Source: Chitinophaga sp. E66
GTDB lineage: Bacteria; Bacteroidota; Bacteroidia; Chitinophagales; Chitinophagaceae
DNA length: 64,000 bases
Assembly: GCA_019285755.1 (NCBI GenBank)
Contig: CP079103.1
Coordinates: forward strand, 5,303,001 to 5,367,000
Direction: 5' to 3'
The notes under the pieces are model-generated. The model did not search any database. It was given only the letters and a program-made list of their open reading frames with translations, and was not told where the DNA came from. Both the position numbers and the translations under genes were made by a program. Within the stretch, counting starts at the first letter, position 1. Each line of letters opens with the position of its first letter. This document shows, in pieces, positions 40,961 to 51,248 of this stretch.

Positions 40961-43568
40961 ATGACCGCAGCCCAGATCAGGCAACAGTTCCCGGATTTTT
41001 CGTCTCGAAGGGGCACCACATCGTCCCTTCCGCTCCGATCGTAGTGAAAAACGACCCCACCCTGCTGTTCACCAACGCGGGGATGAACCAGTTTAAAGAC
41101 CTCTTCCTGGGCAATAAACAGCCCCAATGGAAGCGCGTCGCCGATACCCAGAAATGCCTCCGGGTAAGCGGCAAGCATAACGACTGGAAGAAGTAGGGAT
41201 AGACACCTATCACCATACCATGTTCGAAATGCTGGGAAACTGGAGCTTCGGCGACTATTTCAAAGACGAAGCCATCGCCTGGAGCTGGGAACTGCTGACC
41301 GAGGTGTATAGACTCCCCAAAGACCGGCTGTATGTAACCGTTTTCGAAGGCGACGCCTCCGAAAACCTCCCGGCCGACTCCGAAGCCTTCAGTTTCTGGA
41401 AACGCCACATCGCCGAGGACCGCATCCTCATGGGCAATAAAAAGATAACTTCTGGGAAATGGGAGACACCGGCCCCTGCGGCCCCTGCTCCGAAATCCAC
41501 GTCGACTGCCGCACGGATGCCGAAAGAGCCGCCGTTCCCGGTAAAGATCTCGTGAACAACGATCACCCCAGGTTATCGAGATATGGAATAACGTATTCAT
41601 GCAGTTCAACCGCATGAAAGACCGCTCCCTCGTTCCCCTCCCCGCCAAACACGTAGACACCGGGATGGGCTTCGAACGCCTCGTGAGAGTATTGCAGGGC
41701 AAGCAGTCCAACTACGACACAGACGTATTCATGCCACTGATCCATGCCACGGAAAAACTCTGCGGCAAACAATACGGCCAGACTGAAAAGACCGATATCG
41801 CCTTCCGCGTAATCGCCGATCACATCCGGGCCATCTGCTTTACCATCGCAGACGGTCAGCTGCCCTCCAACACCGGCGCCGGTTACGTAATCCGCCGCAT
41901 CCTCCGCAGGGCTGTCCGCTACTATTTCTCTTTCCTCGACGTGAAAAAGCCGCTGCTGCACGAACTGGTGCCTACCCTGGCGGAAGAATTCCGTACCGTG
42001 TTCCCTGAACTCGCCAATCAGCTGGACTTCGTGAAGAAAGTAGTATTCGAGGAAGAAAACAGCTTCCTCCGTACCCTGGAAAGCGGTCTGGGCCGGCTCG
42101 AAACCATTACCGCCAGTCCTTCCAAAGTCATTGAAGGCCCGGTGGCTTTCGAATTGTACGACACTTACGGCTTCCCCTTCGATCTTACCCAACTGATTGC
42201 CTCTGAGAAAGGATTCAAGGTAGACGAAGAAGGATTCAACGTTGAACTGAATAAACAAAAAGACCGTTCCCGCGCGGCCACCAAGCTCGATATGGGCGAT
42301 TGGACCATCCTGGACGAGCAACCTTCCGGCATTTTTATCGGCTATACCGAACTGGCCGCAGATGCCAAAGTGCTGAAATACCGCAAGATCACGGCAAAAG
42401 GTAAAGAACAATACCAGATCGTGCTGGACAAAACCCCTTCTATGCCGAATCCGGCGGACAAGTGGGCGATACCGGCACCCTGTACTTTGGTGCTGAAGCC
42501 ATCGCCGTTACCGATACCAAAAAGGAGAACGACCTCATCGTTCATTTCACCGACACGCTGCCGGCACATCCCGAAGTGGCGGTAAAAGCAGAAGTGGACG
42601 CACAGAAGCGCCAGGACACCGCCCGTCACCACTCCGCCACCCACCTGCTCCACGCCGCCCTCCGCCAGGTATTGGGCGCCCACGTGGCGCAGAAAGGTTC
42701 CCTCGTGAACGCGGACTACCTGCGTTTCGACTTCTCTCATTTCGCTAAGGTGACAGACGAGGAACTTGCTGCTATCGAGGCTATCGTGAACCAGAAGATA
42801 CGGGAGAACATCCCCGTCATCATCCGCGAAATGCCCCGCGATGCCGCAATGGAACTGGGAGCTATGGCCCTTTTCGGTGAAAAGTATGGCGAAACGGTGC
42901 GCGTTGTGACCATCGACCCGAACTATTCCGTGGAGCTTTGCGGCGGAACGCACGTTGGTCATACCGGCGAGCTGGGCCTCTTTAAATTCCTTTCCGAAGG
43001 CGCGGTAGCTGCCGGCGTAAGAAGGGTGGAAGCCATTACAGCCGCCAGGGCAGAAGCCTACGTTAATGAGCAACTGGCACAGCTGAAAGAAGTGAAGGCC
43101 GCGCTCAAGAACCCGAAAGAACCGGCCAAAGCCGTTGAAATCCTCGTTGCTGAGAAATCAGCGCTTGAAAAGCAGCTGGCCGCCATCGAACAGAAGCAGG
43201 TACAACAGGCAGCCGCAGCCCTTCCCGCCAAAGCCGAAACGGTAAATGGCGTGCAGTTCCTGGGAACAATCGTGGAAGCTTCGAGCGGCGATATCGTAAG
43301 ACAATACGCCCTGGCGCTGAAAGACCTCCTCACCGCTCCCTTCGCCGCCGTGATCTGCGCTAACGCAGCCGGGAAAGCGCAAGTGGTCGTGCTCCTGTCA
43401 GACGATCTCGTGAAAGATAAAGGCCTCAATGCGCAAAAGATCATTAAGGAACAGGTAGCCGGCCTCATCAAAGGAGGCGGCGGCGGTCAGCCCACCCTTG
43501 CCACGGCAGGCGGGCAAGACGGCAGTCAGTTCGCTACCGTGATCGAAAAAGTGAAAAGCATCCTCTGA
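40961..43568 (+). CDS. alaS: Alanine--tRNA ligase
   Basis: It charges tRNA-Ala. About 868 residues, normal size. The catalytic core shows 'LFTNAGMNQFKDLFLGN', 'MFEMLGNWSFGDYFKDEAI' and 'MGDTGPCGPCSEIH'. The editing domain has the zinc motifs 'HHSATHLLHAALRQ' and 'VELCGGTHVGHTGELG'. The C-terminal DHHA1 domain has 'IKGGGGGQPTLATAGGQ'. Slips lie near 40995, 41195, 41440, 41570 and 42445, each restored by a single base. It is monocistronic, ended by a terminator. Confidence 0.95.
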
Positions 43569-43576
43569 TAATAGTT

Positions 43577-43602
43577 AAGGCTCCTCCGGGAGCCTTTTTT
43601 TT
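43577..43602 (+). terminator. Terminator of alaS
   Basis: An 8-bp stem AAGGCTCC/GGAGCCTT with TCCG loop and eight T, starting nine bases after the alaS stop. Confidence 0.9.
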
Positions 43603-43658
43603 AACATTCCCTTATCGCCTCCCCGCCTTTTTTAACATTTTCTTACCCCTCCACCCTT

Positions 43659-43666
43659 TAAATTTG
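43659..43666 (+). promoter_or_regulatory. -7 promoter box for the PDZ gene
   Basis: TAAATTTG is a perfect TAnnTTTG 30 bases before the ATG. A T-rich stretch near 43637-43641 could stand in for the -33 box. Confidence 0.5.
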
Positions 43667-43695
43667 CCCTGTCACAAAAAAAAAACCGACGACTT

Positions 43696-44657
43696 ATGCG
43701 TAAACTCCTTTTTCCGGAAGCACACTTCTCCTCGCCTTTACCCTGGCTTCGTCCGCGGTATCCGCACAGGACAGGGGCGGCCATAAACTGGGAGAATATG
43801 ATGAAATCGTTATCAAGCGTAAAGGAAATGCGAAGGACGCGAAAGTAACCGTCGAAATAAAAGACGGTGAAGTGTACGTGGACGGTAAGCCGATCCAGGA
43901 ATTTGACGGCGGCGACATCTCCGTAAAGCGCCGTGTCATTATGCCACGGAATGGCAATTACCCTGACCAGGACCCCGCCCTCTCGTTAGAAGATGCAGTC
44001 CGTCCGGGGCCGGCAGTTCTGGGCGTCATGACGGAGAAATCCTCCGCCGAGGGCGCTACCATTACCGAAGTGGCGGATAACAGCGCTGCGGCCAAAGCAG
44101 GACTAAAGGCCGGCGATATCATCACCCGCGTCAACGACACGAAGATCTCCGAGCCTCAGGACCTTTTCGAAAACATCGGAAAGCTCCAGCCCGGCGATGA
44201 TGTAACCATTACCTATCTCCGCGATAAAAAGAGCAAAAAGCAAAAGCGAAACTGCTCCCGCGCGATAGCGCTGAAGACGCCATGAGAGGCCGTCGTTTCC
44301 GCAGCCCCCGCATGCTCGATGAAGAGCCCCGCGCCTTCGTGATGCCACGCAATTTCGATGAGCTTTTCAATCCGAACGCCCAACCCAAGCTGGGCCTCCG
44401 GTACAGGACCGTGAAGAGAACGACGGCGCCACCGTTCAATCTATAGCATCTGGTTCCGCCGCGGAAAAGGCAGGCTTTAAAAATGGTGATATCATCATTT
44501 CCATAGACGGACAAAACGTAACGAGCGCCCGAGATGTAGCTTCTGGTTACCGGGAAGCGAAAGATAAATCCAATGTCGCGTTCGGTGTTCGCCGCAATGG
44601 AAAACGGAAACGATCACCGTGAAGATCCCGCGCAAGCTGCGCTCTGAAAATTTGTAA
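43696..44657 (+). CDS. Secreted protein with two PDZ domains, no protease domain
   Basis: About 320 residues. A signal peptide (read across a slip near 43713, ending 'SSAVSAQD') leads to a beta-rich spacer and two PDZ domains: residues ~110-190 ('GVMTEKSSAEGATITEVADN', 'AAAKAGLKAGDIITRVND') and ~235-310 ('SGSAAEKAGFKNGDIIISID', 'NVTSARDVASGYREA'). This is the PDZ pair of HtrA/DegP without the serine protease. It may bind misfolded envelope proteins or scaffold a complex; the role is not known. Slips lie near 44255, 44400 and 44605. Confidence 0.8.
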
Positions 44658-44697
44658 ATAGTAAGGCAGATATAGTTTAAGTGTAAAGCAAGAGAAG

Positions 44698-44724
44698 CGG
44701 CCCGGGTTTATCCCGGGCCGTTTT
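44698..44724. terminator. Terminator downstream of the PDZ gene
   Basis: A 9-bp GC stem (44698-44706 with 44712-44720) followed by four T on the plus strand. It also lies just past the end of the small ORFs on the minus strand. Confidence 0.8.
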
Positions 44725-44743
44725 ACTTTACTCATCGGAACTA

Positions 44744-44854
44744 TCAATTACGGTGATAATTGTCTTTCCAATGTGAGTACAGTTCAAAGGAAGCTGATAA
44801 TCGGGCATGCACGATGACATCACTCAGTTCTTCTTTTGTTTCATCATCGATCAT
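44744..44854 (-). CDS. Small ORF C of the AT-rich island
   Basis: 36 codons: 'MIDDETKEELSDVIVHARLS' followed by 'ASFELYSHWKDNYHRN'. It starts inside the stop codon of ORF B (ATGA overlap), the usual sign of translational coupling. In the +1 frame the same stretch reads 'MPDYQLPLNCTHIGKTIITV' and ends 'IDSSDE' with a stop at 44728-44730, right before the terminator. Given the indel rate, the true product may be a mix of the two frames. No family recognised. Confidence 0.35.
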   Translation of the reverse strand: MIDDETKEELSDVIVHARLSASFELYSHWKDNYHRN

Positions 44855-45140
44855 TGGGTCTTCCTCAGCTTATCAACAAACCTGATATATCGTTCCCTTG
44901 CATAGTTGCTTCTGCGGTTCCTGAAAATGAATAGGACCTCCGGCTCTACGAAACTCCAACACTGTTTTATTAAAAGTGTCAAAATTGGAACGAGATTAAT
45001 TAAAAATCTATTGTATTGTTCCGCTTCGGGAAGGACAATATTAACTGTGCCACCAAAATGCCTCCGCTTGCGCCCGCCAAGCTATCAATAGAAACGGGTA
45101 TAGTGGCTTTAGTTCTTGACTCGGTGATCATATCTCCCAT
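44851..45140 (-). CDS. Small ORF B of the AT-rich island
   Basis: About 96 residues after restoring one base near 45060. It begins 'MGDMITESRTKATIPVSIDS', continues 'HFGGTVNIVLPEAEQYNRFL' and 'INLVPILTLLIKQCWSFVEP', and ends 'RERYIRFVDKLRKTQ'. The middle is hydrophobic and the tail strongly basic. Its stop overlaps the start of ORF C, and its start is eight bases after ORF A. No family recognised. Codon use is more AT-rich than in neighbouring genes. Confidence 0.35.
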
Positions 45141-45148
45141 GTTTTAAG

Positions 45149-45365
45149 CTATTCTCGGCCAAACATTATTCTTCCTACTTCGATCAATTCCTTCACGTCG
45201 TTCTCACCCTTTAGATTGAACGATGCAGACCTTCCGGTTTTCTTACTTACGACGGTAATTCGTCGTGGAGGGAATACGTGGAAAGCGAAATCCTTGACCA
45301 ATGGTATGAGGATTGGAGAAAAAGAGAATAAGGGAAATAATCAATAAGATTTGGTTTGCTGTCAT
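45149..45365 (-). CDS. Small ORF A of the AT-rich island
   Basis: About 71 residues across one frame change near 45305. The N-terminus 'MTANQILLIISLILFFSN' looks like a signal or membrane segment. The rest, in the second frame, reads 'FHVFPPRRITVVSKKTGRSA', 'FNLKGENDVKELIEVG' and ends 'RIMFGRE'. It would be the first of three closely spaced minus-strand ORFs. No family recognised. The upstream 100 bases are very AT-rich and hold a weak promoter-like 'AAGTTTTG'. Confidence 0.3.
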
Positions 45366-45467
45366 AAGAATTGAATTTTAATTGTTCAATTCAATGGTAG
45401 CATTTCTCTAAATACAAAACTTTTTCCTGCACTGTTTTACCAAAATTTTGAAATGAATTTTATCACA

Positions 45468-46837
45468 TCACTTCTGCAACATCTTCAGCATCTTCAGCTT
45501 ATTCCCAAACGGAGGGTACTTGACCGGCACATCTAGCCAGGTGCCTGTTTTCATCACGCCTTTGATGTGGGAGAACTCATCGAAGCTATACCGGCCGTGA
45601 TAACGCCCCATGCCGCTTGGGCCAATGCCTCCGAAAGGCATCTCCAGGTTCGTAAAATGAACGAGCGTGTTATTGATGCAGCCGCCGCCGAATGCTACTT
45701 TTTCGATGAGCGTATTCGCCGTGCGGAGTTCTTCGTAAAGATGTAAAGTGATAACGGATATGGATTTGCCGCGATGAGTTTTACAGCTGCTTCCGTTCCG
45801 CTATATGGTATCACCGGCAATATGGGCCCGAAGATCTCTTCACGCATTACTTTGGCTTCCGGCTTAATATCGGTGAGGATGGTGGGGGCGATGTATTTGC
45901 CGGCGCGGTCTGTTTGTCCGCCGGAGAAGACGGTCCCTTCGCCCAGGTACCCTGCCAGGCGGTCGAATTGCCTTTCATTGATGATGCGGGGTAATCCGGG
46001 CTTTGTGCGGGGTCTTCACCATAAAACTGCTTCACGGCATCGCGCATATGTTCCAGCAATTCAGGTACGATCTTTTTATCAGCGAGTACATAATCTGGAG
46101 CGATGCACGTCTGCCCGGCATTCCAGCATTTGCCCCAGATGATCCTTTTTGCGGCGGTCTTAATATTGGCACTGGCGTCTACAATACAGGGGCTCTTCCC
46201 GCCCAGCTCCAGGGTTACCGGCGTGAGGTGGGGCGCGGCCATTTCAAGGATCTTACGGCCTACGGGGATGCTTCCCGTAAAGAAAACATGATCGAAGCGG
46301 TGCGCCATGATTTCCGGTACTACGGTAGCGCCGTCTCCCGTTACCGTTGCCACATGTTCGGGCGCGAAGGCGTCGGCGATCACTTTAACCACCACGGCTT
46401 CTGTGGCGGGCGCCAGTTCTGAGGGCTTCACGATGGCGCAGTTACCCGCTGCCACGGCGCCGATGAGGGGATTTATCACCAGCTGGAAGGGATAATTCCA
46501 GGGCCGATGAGCAGTGTTAACCCCTTAGGCTCGCGGTAAACCGTGCTGGATGAAGGATAATGCATCAGCGGCGAGCTCACCGGCTGGGGCGCATCCATTG
46601 GCGGAGGTTGGTTAAGGTATGATCGATTTCATCATAAAGCAGCCCCACCTCACTGCCAAAAGCCTCTACCGGCGCCTTCCGGAGGTCTGTCCGAAGCGCG
46701 TCCAGGATATCGTTTTCATGCCTTTTAAGGGACTTTTTCAGCTTTTTAAGGGCTGATTTGCGGAATGACAGGGAACGGGTGGCGCCGGAGTCGTAAAAGC
46801 GGCGCTGGGCCTGGTGAATGTCTGGGATAGCAGCCAT
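45468..46837 (-). CDS. Aldehyde dehydrogenase (NAD(P)+-dependent, class 3-like)
   Basis: About 456 residues, short like class 3 fatty-aldehyde dehydrogenases. Visible motifs: 'LLIGPWNYPFQLVINPLIGA', cofactor-binding 'HVFFTGSIPVGRKILEMAA', the general-base Glu in 'TLELGGKSPCIVD', and the catalytic Cys in 'NAGQTCIAPDYVL'. Near the end 'PFGGIGPSGMGRYHGRYSFD' is also conserved. Slips lie near 45735, 45985, 46498 and 46580. Both 46855 and 46837 are possible ATGs; 46837 begins 'MAAIPDIHQAQRRFYD'. It is divergent from gatB. The natural aldehyde is unknown. Confidence 0.88.
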
Positions 46838-46894
46838 AGGGTGATCGTTGAACATACAATTTCGTGAAAATTCCCTGCTTTTTTGCAGTTTGAA

Positions 46895-46902
46895 TATCTT
46901 TG
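46895..46902 (+). promoter_or_regulatory. -7 promoter box for gatB
   Basis: TATCTTTG is a perfect TAnnTTTG, 26 bases before the gatB ATG. Confidence 0.55.
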
Positions 46903-46928
46903 TACGAATCAGCAGTGATATCAATATT

Positions 46929-48387
46929 ATGAGCGTGAGCATCGATTATAACAAATATGAAGCGGTTATTGGCCTGGAAGTGCATGCCCAGCTGCTGACA
47001 GCCAGTAAATTATTCAGCCGGGATTCCGCCGCTTTCGGCGGGGAGCCCAACACACATATCAGCCCCGTAACGCTGGCGCACCCCGGCACCTTGCCCTTCA
47101 TGAACCGCAAAGCAGTGGAGCTCGCCATCAGACTGGGCTTCGCCTGTCATTGCGCCAGAGAAAGAGAACTTTTTCGCCCGTAAGAACTACTTCTACCCCG
47201 ACCTGCCGAAAGGATACCAGGTCAGCCAACATACCGCTCCCATCTGCGTTGGCGGCTACGTTCCCATCTTTGTGGACGGCCAGGCCCGCAATGTGCAGCT
47301 CAACCGCATACACCTGGAAGAAGACGCCGGAAAGTCCATCCACGATCTGGATCCTTCCAATTCGCTCATCGACTATAACCGCGCGGGCGTTCCCCTCGTG
47401 GAAATCGTATCCGAACCGGACCTGAGCACGGCAGATGAGGCATATGCCTACCTCACAGAGCTCCGCCGCCTGGTACGTTGGCTGGAAGTGTGCGACGGCA
47501 ACATGGAAGAAGGTTCCATGCGCTGCGACGCTAATATTTCCATCCGCCTTAAAGGGGATAAGAACCTCGGCACCAAGGTGGAAGTGAAGAACATGAACTC
47601 TATCCGCAACGTGAAACGCGCCATTGAGAACGAGATCAAACGCCAGATCGAACTGGTGGAAGGCGGCGGCCGCGTGGTACAGGAAACCCGCAGCTTCGAT
47701 GCCTCCAATGGCAGCTCGTTCCCGCTGCGCTCAAAAGAAGAAGCAAACGATTACAGGTATTTCCCTGAACCCGACCTGGCGCCTTTCCGGCTGACCGATG
47801 GGTTCCTCGACCAGGTACGCCAGTCCCTGCCAGAGCTCCCGGAAGAAAAAGTAACCCGGTATACCAGCCAGCTGGGCCTCCGTGAATATGATGCCCGCGT
47901 GATCTGCGATGACCGGGACACGACGGTTTATTTCGAAGCGCTCATGGCCGAAACGCCCCACGCCCAGGCAGCCTCCAACTGGATGCTTGGCCCCGTAAAA
48001 TCCTGGCTGAACGAACATAATGCCCCCATTTCAGCATTCCCCCTTTCCCCTTCCGCCCTCGCCGCGCTGATAGCGCTGATCCAGGACGGAAAGGTGAATT
48101 TCTCCATCGCTTCCTCGCGTATTATGCCCGCCATGATCGAACAACCGGGCAAATCGCCCCTGGAAGTAGCGACCGCGCTTAACCTCATCCAGGATACGGA
48201 CGCAGGCAGCATCCAGCCCGTTATCGATGAGGTACTGGCCAAATTCCCCGCTAAAGTGGCGGAATTCCGCTCCGGTAAGAAAGGCCTGATCGGCATGTTT
48301 GTAGGAGAAGTGATGAAATTAAGCGGAGGAAAAGCCGATCCTAAAATGACTAACGAGCTGCTTCTCAAGCGCCTCAACGAGAAATAA
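46929..48387 (+). CDS. gatB: Asp-tRNA(Asn)/Glu-tRNA(Gln) amidotransferase subunit B
   Basis: GatB binds misacylated Glu-tRNA(Gln) or Asp-tRNA(Asn) and phosphorylates the side chain for amidation in the GatCAB complex. About 486 residues. Family motifs: 'YEAVIGLEVHAQLLTASKLF', 'YFYPDLPKGYQVSQ', 'LIDYNRAGVPLVEIVSEPD', 'MRCDANISIRLKG' and 'RSKEEANDYRYFPEPDL'. The YqeY-like tail ends 'KMTNELLLKRLNEK'. One slip near 47155 in 'CAREKENFFARKN'. GatA and GatC are not in the window. Confidence 0.95.
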
Positions 48388-48526
48388 GCGCCGTTCATCC
48401 CATTCCCACACCCGCAGCCCGCTGCTGGCCCCCTGCCGCAGGGAAATGGCCCTTTCAGGGGACCCGTTCCTCCTGCCGGCTACGTAATTTTAACATTTAC
48501 TGAAGTCCCTTCCCGGGATTTAGGAC

Positions 48527-48534
48527 TATTTTTG
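48527..48534 (+). promoter_or_regulatory. -7 promoter box for the TlpA-like gene
   Basis: TATTTTTG is a perfect TAnnTTTG, 25 bases before the ATG. Confidence 0.55.
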
Positions 48535-48559
48535 ATTGAAACCAATAAACGAAAAGCCC

Positions 48560-49706
48560 ATGAAACAACTTGCGATTTGGCTGACCGGAGCGGCCGCCTT
48601 GCTGGCAAGCTGCAACAGCCACCCGGAGAAAGGCGCATTCAAGATCGATATGCAGCTGGCTAACACGCCGCTGGAGAAAGTGTACCTCGAAGAAGTGATG
48701 GAAAGCTCCACCAAAATCGTTGATACCGCAGCCGTTAAAGATGCCTCCGGCAAAATAACGCTCGAAGGCATGGTACCGGAACAGGGCCTCTATGCGATCC
48801 GTTTCGAAAGCGGTAAATATATCTTCCTCGCACTCGATGCCGGTGATATGAGCATTTCCGGCGACTATAACGAACTGGAAAAAATCCAGGTGAAAGGCTC
48901 CGAAGCCACCACCGAAATCCAGGAGCTCCTGAAATATTATAGCGAAAAGTCACAGACGCTGAGCAAGGAAATGCAGGCGATCGACAGTCTCCGCCTGGCA
49001 AAAACGCCAGACAGCGTGCTGGCCGCCCGCCGTCAGCAGATGGATCAGGAAACCAAAAACTTCCGGGAGCACTTCCTTTCCGCCGCCCGCTCGTCAAAAA
49101 TCCCGTTCCAGCAGTATTCGCTATGGAGCTGGCAGGTTTCCAGGACGCGGCAGACCGCATCGCTCACAAAAAGACTTCCAGGACATCGCTAAGCGTTTTC
49201 CCGGCAACGCTTTCGTGAAAAACACCCTTACCGGGCTCCAGGAACTGGAAAAAGGCGCAACGGAAGAAACCAAGAGCGGTCCGGCGTCTATGATCGGACA
49301 GGTAGCGCCCGATTTCGTATTGCCCGATCCCGCAGGCAAGCAGATTCACCTCAGCTCCTTTAAAGGGAAATATGTGCTGGTGGATTTCTGGGCCAGCTGG
49401 TGCGGTCCCTGCCGCCAGGAAAACCCCAACGTGGTAGCCGCCTATCACCAATACAAAGGGAAGAACTTCACCATCCTCGGCGTTTCGCTGGATAAAGAGA
49501 AAGGCGCATGGATGAAAGCGATCTCCGACGACCAGCTGAGCTGGACGCACGTGAGCGACCTTAAGTTCTGGGAATCCGCGGTGGTACCCTTATACGGCAT
49601 CAATGCAATTCCCACCAATATCCTCGTGGACCCTTCAGGTAAGATCATCGCCGCTAACCTCCGGGGCAGCGGACTGGAGCAGAAACTCGCAGAAGTGCTG
49701 AAATAA
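48560..49706 (+). CDS. TlpA/ResA-like thiol-disulfide lipoprotein with DUF4369-type N-domain
   Basis: About 381 residues. The lipobox is 'AALLASC'. The N-terminal domain (residues ~25-110, 'YLEEVMESSTKIVDTAAVKD', 'GLYAIRFESGKYIFLALDAG') looks like DUF4369, followed by a helical linker and a thioredoxin fold with active site 'FWASWCGPCRQENPNVV' (WCGPC) and cis-Pro 'NAIPTNILVDPSG'. It should reduce disulfides in the periplasm or at the outer membrane. One slip near 49102. The ATG at 48560 begins the signal peptide 'MKQLAIWLTG'. Confidence 0.88.
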
Positions 49707-49726
49707 TTGCAGACATGCAGTAAGAG

Positions 49727-49762
49727 AAAGAGGCGCCTCCTTGCGGAGGCGCCTCTTTGTTT
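49727..49762. terminator. Bidirectional terminator
   Basis: A 14-bp stem (49727-49740 with 49745-49758), TTGC loop, with T-rich flank on the plus strand. It separates the TlpA-like gene from the convergent SusD gene. The core AGGCGCCTCC is the same as in the terminator at 10719. Confidence 0.9.
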
Positions 49763-49782
49763 TTATTCGTTCCTTATACAGA

Positions 49783-51231
49783 TCAGTTATAACCGGGGTT
49801 CTGTTTGAGGTTGGTGTTGGCTTGCGTTTCCTGGAAGGGAATGGGCCATGGGGTGAATTGGCCATCCCAATCCTGCTCGGGCTGAGTGCTGCCGCGGGCG
49901 GGGATGTTACGTTTGGTACGGAGGAAGTCGATCATGCCGAATCCTTCGAATGCCAGTTCGATCCTTCTTTCAGTAAGGATACTGTCGATAAGTGCGCCTT
50001 TAGTGGCAGGGAATAATGAATCGGCGGAAGATCGGTTACGGATCGTATTAAGGATATCGATAGCTGGTGTGCTCACTCCTGCGTCGAGACGGGCCAGGGC
50101 CTCCGCCTTATTCAGCAGGATTTCTGCATAACGCATGACAGGCACCCAGGATTCGAATGGCGTCATTGCAAACTTGCCTGTGTAGGCATTGCTTCCCGAT
50201 CTGATGATCATGTCTTCTCCTTTCCGCAGATCATTATCCCTGAAGTTGGGCAGATTCAGATAAGCCTGATTCACGGTAATGTCCGCACGGCCATAGGGGC
50301 TGTAATGCTGCCCGATGGCATTGTTGGTGTTGGGGTTGTCTCCACTGTTCATACCAACGTTGAAAATGATCTCAACTGAATTCGTATAGTTCTCTTTGTT
50401 GAAACTGGTATACGGGTCTGCTGTCAGGTCATATCCTCTCGGAGAAGCGATCACGCGATCTGCATAGGTGTTCGAATTGGCGTAATCGCCCATGGTCAGG
50501 TACACTCTAGAAAGCAATCCATTCGCGGCTGCTTTTGTAGCGCGTGCGCGGTCAAAATAATCGGAGCCCCATTCATCCGGTAGATCTGCTTCCGCTTCTT
50601 TGAGGTCTTTGATGATAAAGTCATACACTTGCTTTACCGTATTTCTCGCCACACGATGTATAGGATCGAAGGCTTCCGCACCTGTCTGGGGAGGTGGCGC
50701 GGTGATCAGGGGTACGCCCGCATGACTGGCGTCTGCAGTAAATACATATGTTTGCGCATATATGTTTACCAGGTAGTAATACACCAGCGAACGGATGAAT
50801 TTTGCTTCGGCATAGTAAGGCTTTGCCGCATCCGCACCGATCACGTTTTCATTCTTCTGCAGATTGTACAGGAAGTTATTCGCTTCATAAATGGTTCGGT
50901 ATCCGCCCGTCCAGGCTGCCAGCGCTGTAGCGTTGTTAGAAAGCATATTGAATGTGGGGATTTGCCCGAAATAAGACGATACATTTGCATCGTTGCCCCG
51001 TTGATCGATATAAATCAATGCACGGCCACCTAAGAATTCAGCATTTTGCAATGCGTTATACATGCCGATGGCAGCGTTTTCGATCCTCTTTGGATTGTTA
51101 TACACATCCTTCGGGTCGATGCTGGAGAATGGATCCTGCTCGTTCACCTTTGCACATGAAGCGACCATGAGCACTCCCATCGCCACTATGAGCATTTTCC
51201 GTAAACTATATATTGAATTGATGTTCTTCAT
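49783..51231 (-). CDS. SusD/RagB-family nutrient-binding lipoprotein (pair 1)
   Basis: The frame is intact at 482 residues. The lipobox is 'GVLMVASC'. The SusD fold is supported by 'IENAAIGMYNALQNAEFLGG', TPR-like helices ('AEAKFIRSLVYYYLVNIYAQ', 'TKAAANGLLSRVYLTMGDYA') and the C-terminal 'VPVMRYAEILLNKAEALARL', 'TERRIELAFEGFGMIDFLRT', 'PIPFQETQANTNLKQNPGY'. SusD proteins cap a SusC barrel on the cell surface and hand over glycans or peptides. It lies 17 bases after its SusC partner. The substrate is not readable from sequence. Confidence 0.95.
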   Translation of the reverse strand: MKNINSIYSLRKMLIVAMGVLMVASCAKVNEQDPFSSIDPKDVYNNPKRIENAAIGMYNALQNAEFLGGRALIYIDQRGNDANVSSYFGQIPTFNMLSNNATALAAWTGGYRTIYEANNFLYNLQKNENVIGADAAKPYYAEAKFIRSLVYYYLVNIYAQTYVFTADASHAGVPLITAPPPQTGAEAFDPIHRVARNTVKQVYDFIIKDLKEAEADLPDEWGSDYFDRARATKAAANGLLSRVYLTMGDYANSNTYADRVIASPRGYDLTADPYTSFNKENYTNSVEIIFNVGMNSGDNPNTNNAIGQHYSPYGRADITVNQAYLNLPNFRDNDLRKGEDMIIRSGSNAYTGKFAMTPFESWVPVMRYAEILLNKAEALARLDAGVSTPAIDILNTIRNRSSADSLFPATKGALIDSILTERRIELAFEGFGMIDFLRTKRNIPARGSTQPEQDWDGQFTPWPIPFQETQANTNLKQNPGYN

Positions 51232-51248
51232 GATGATAAGTATTTAGA

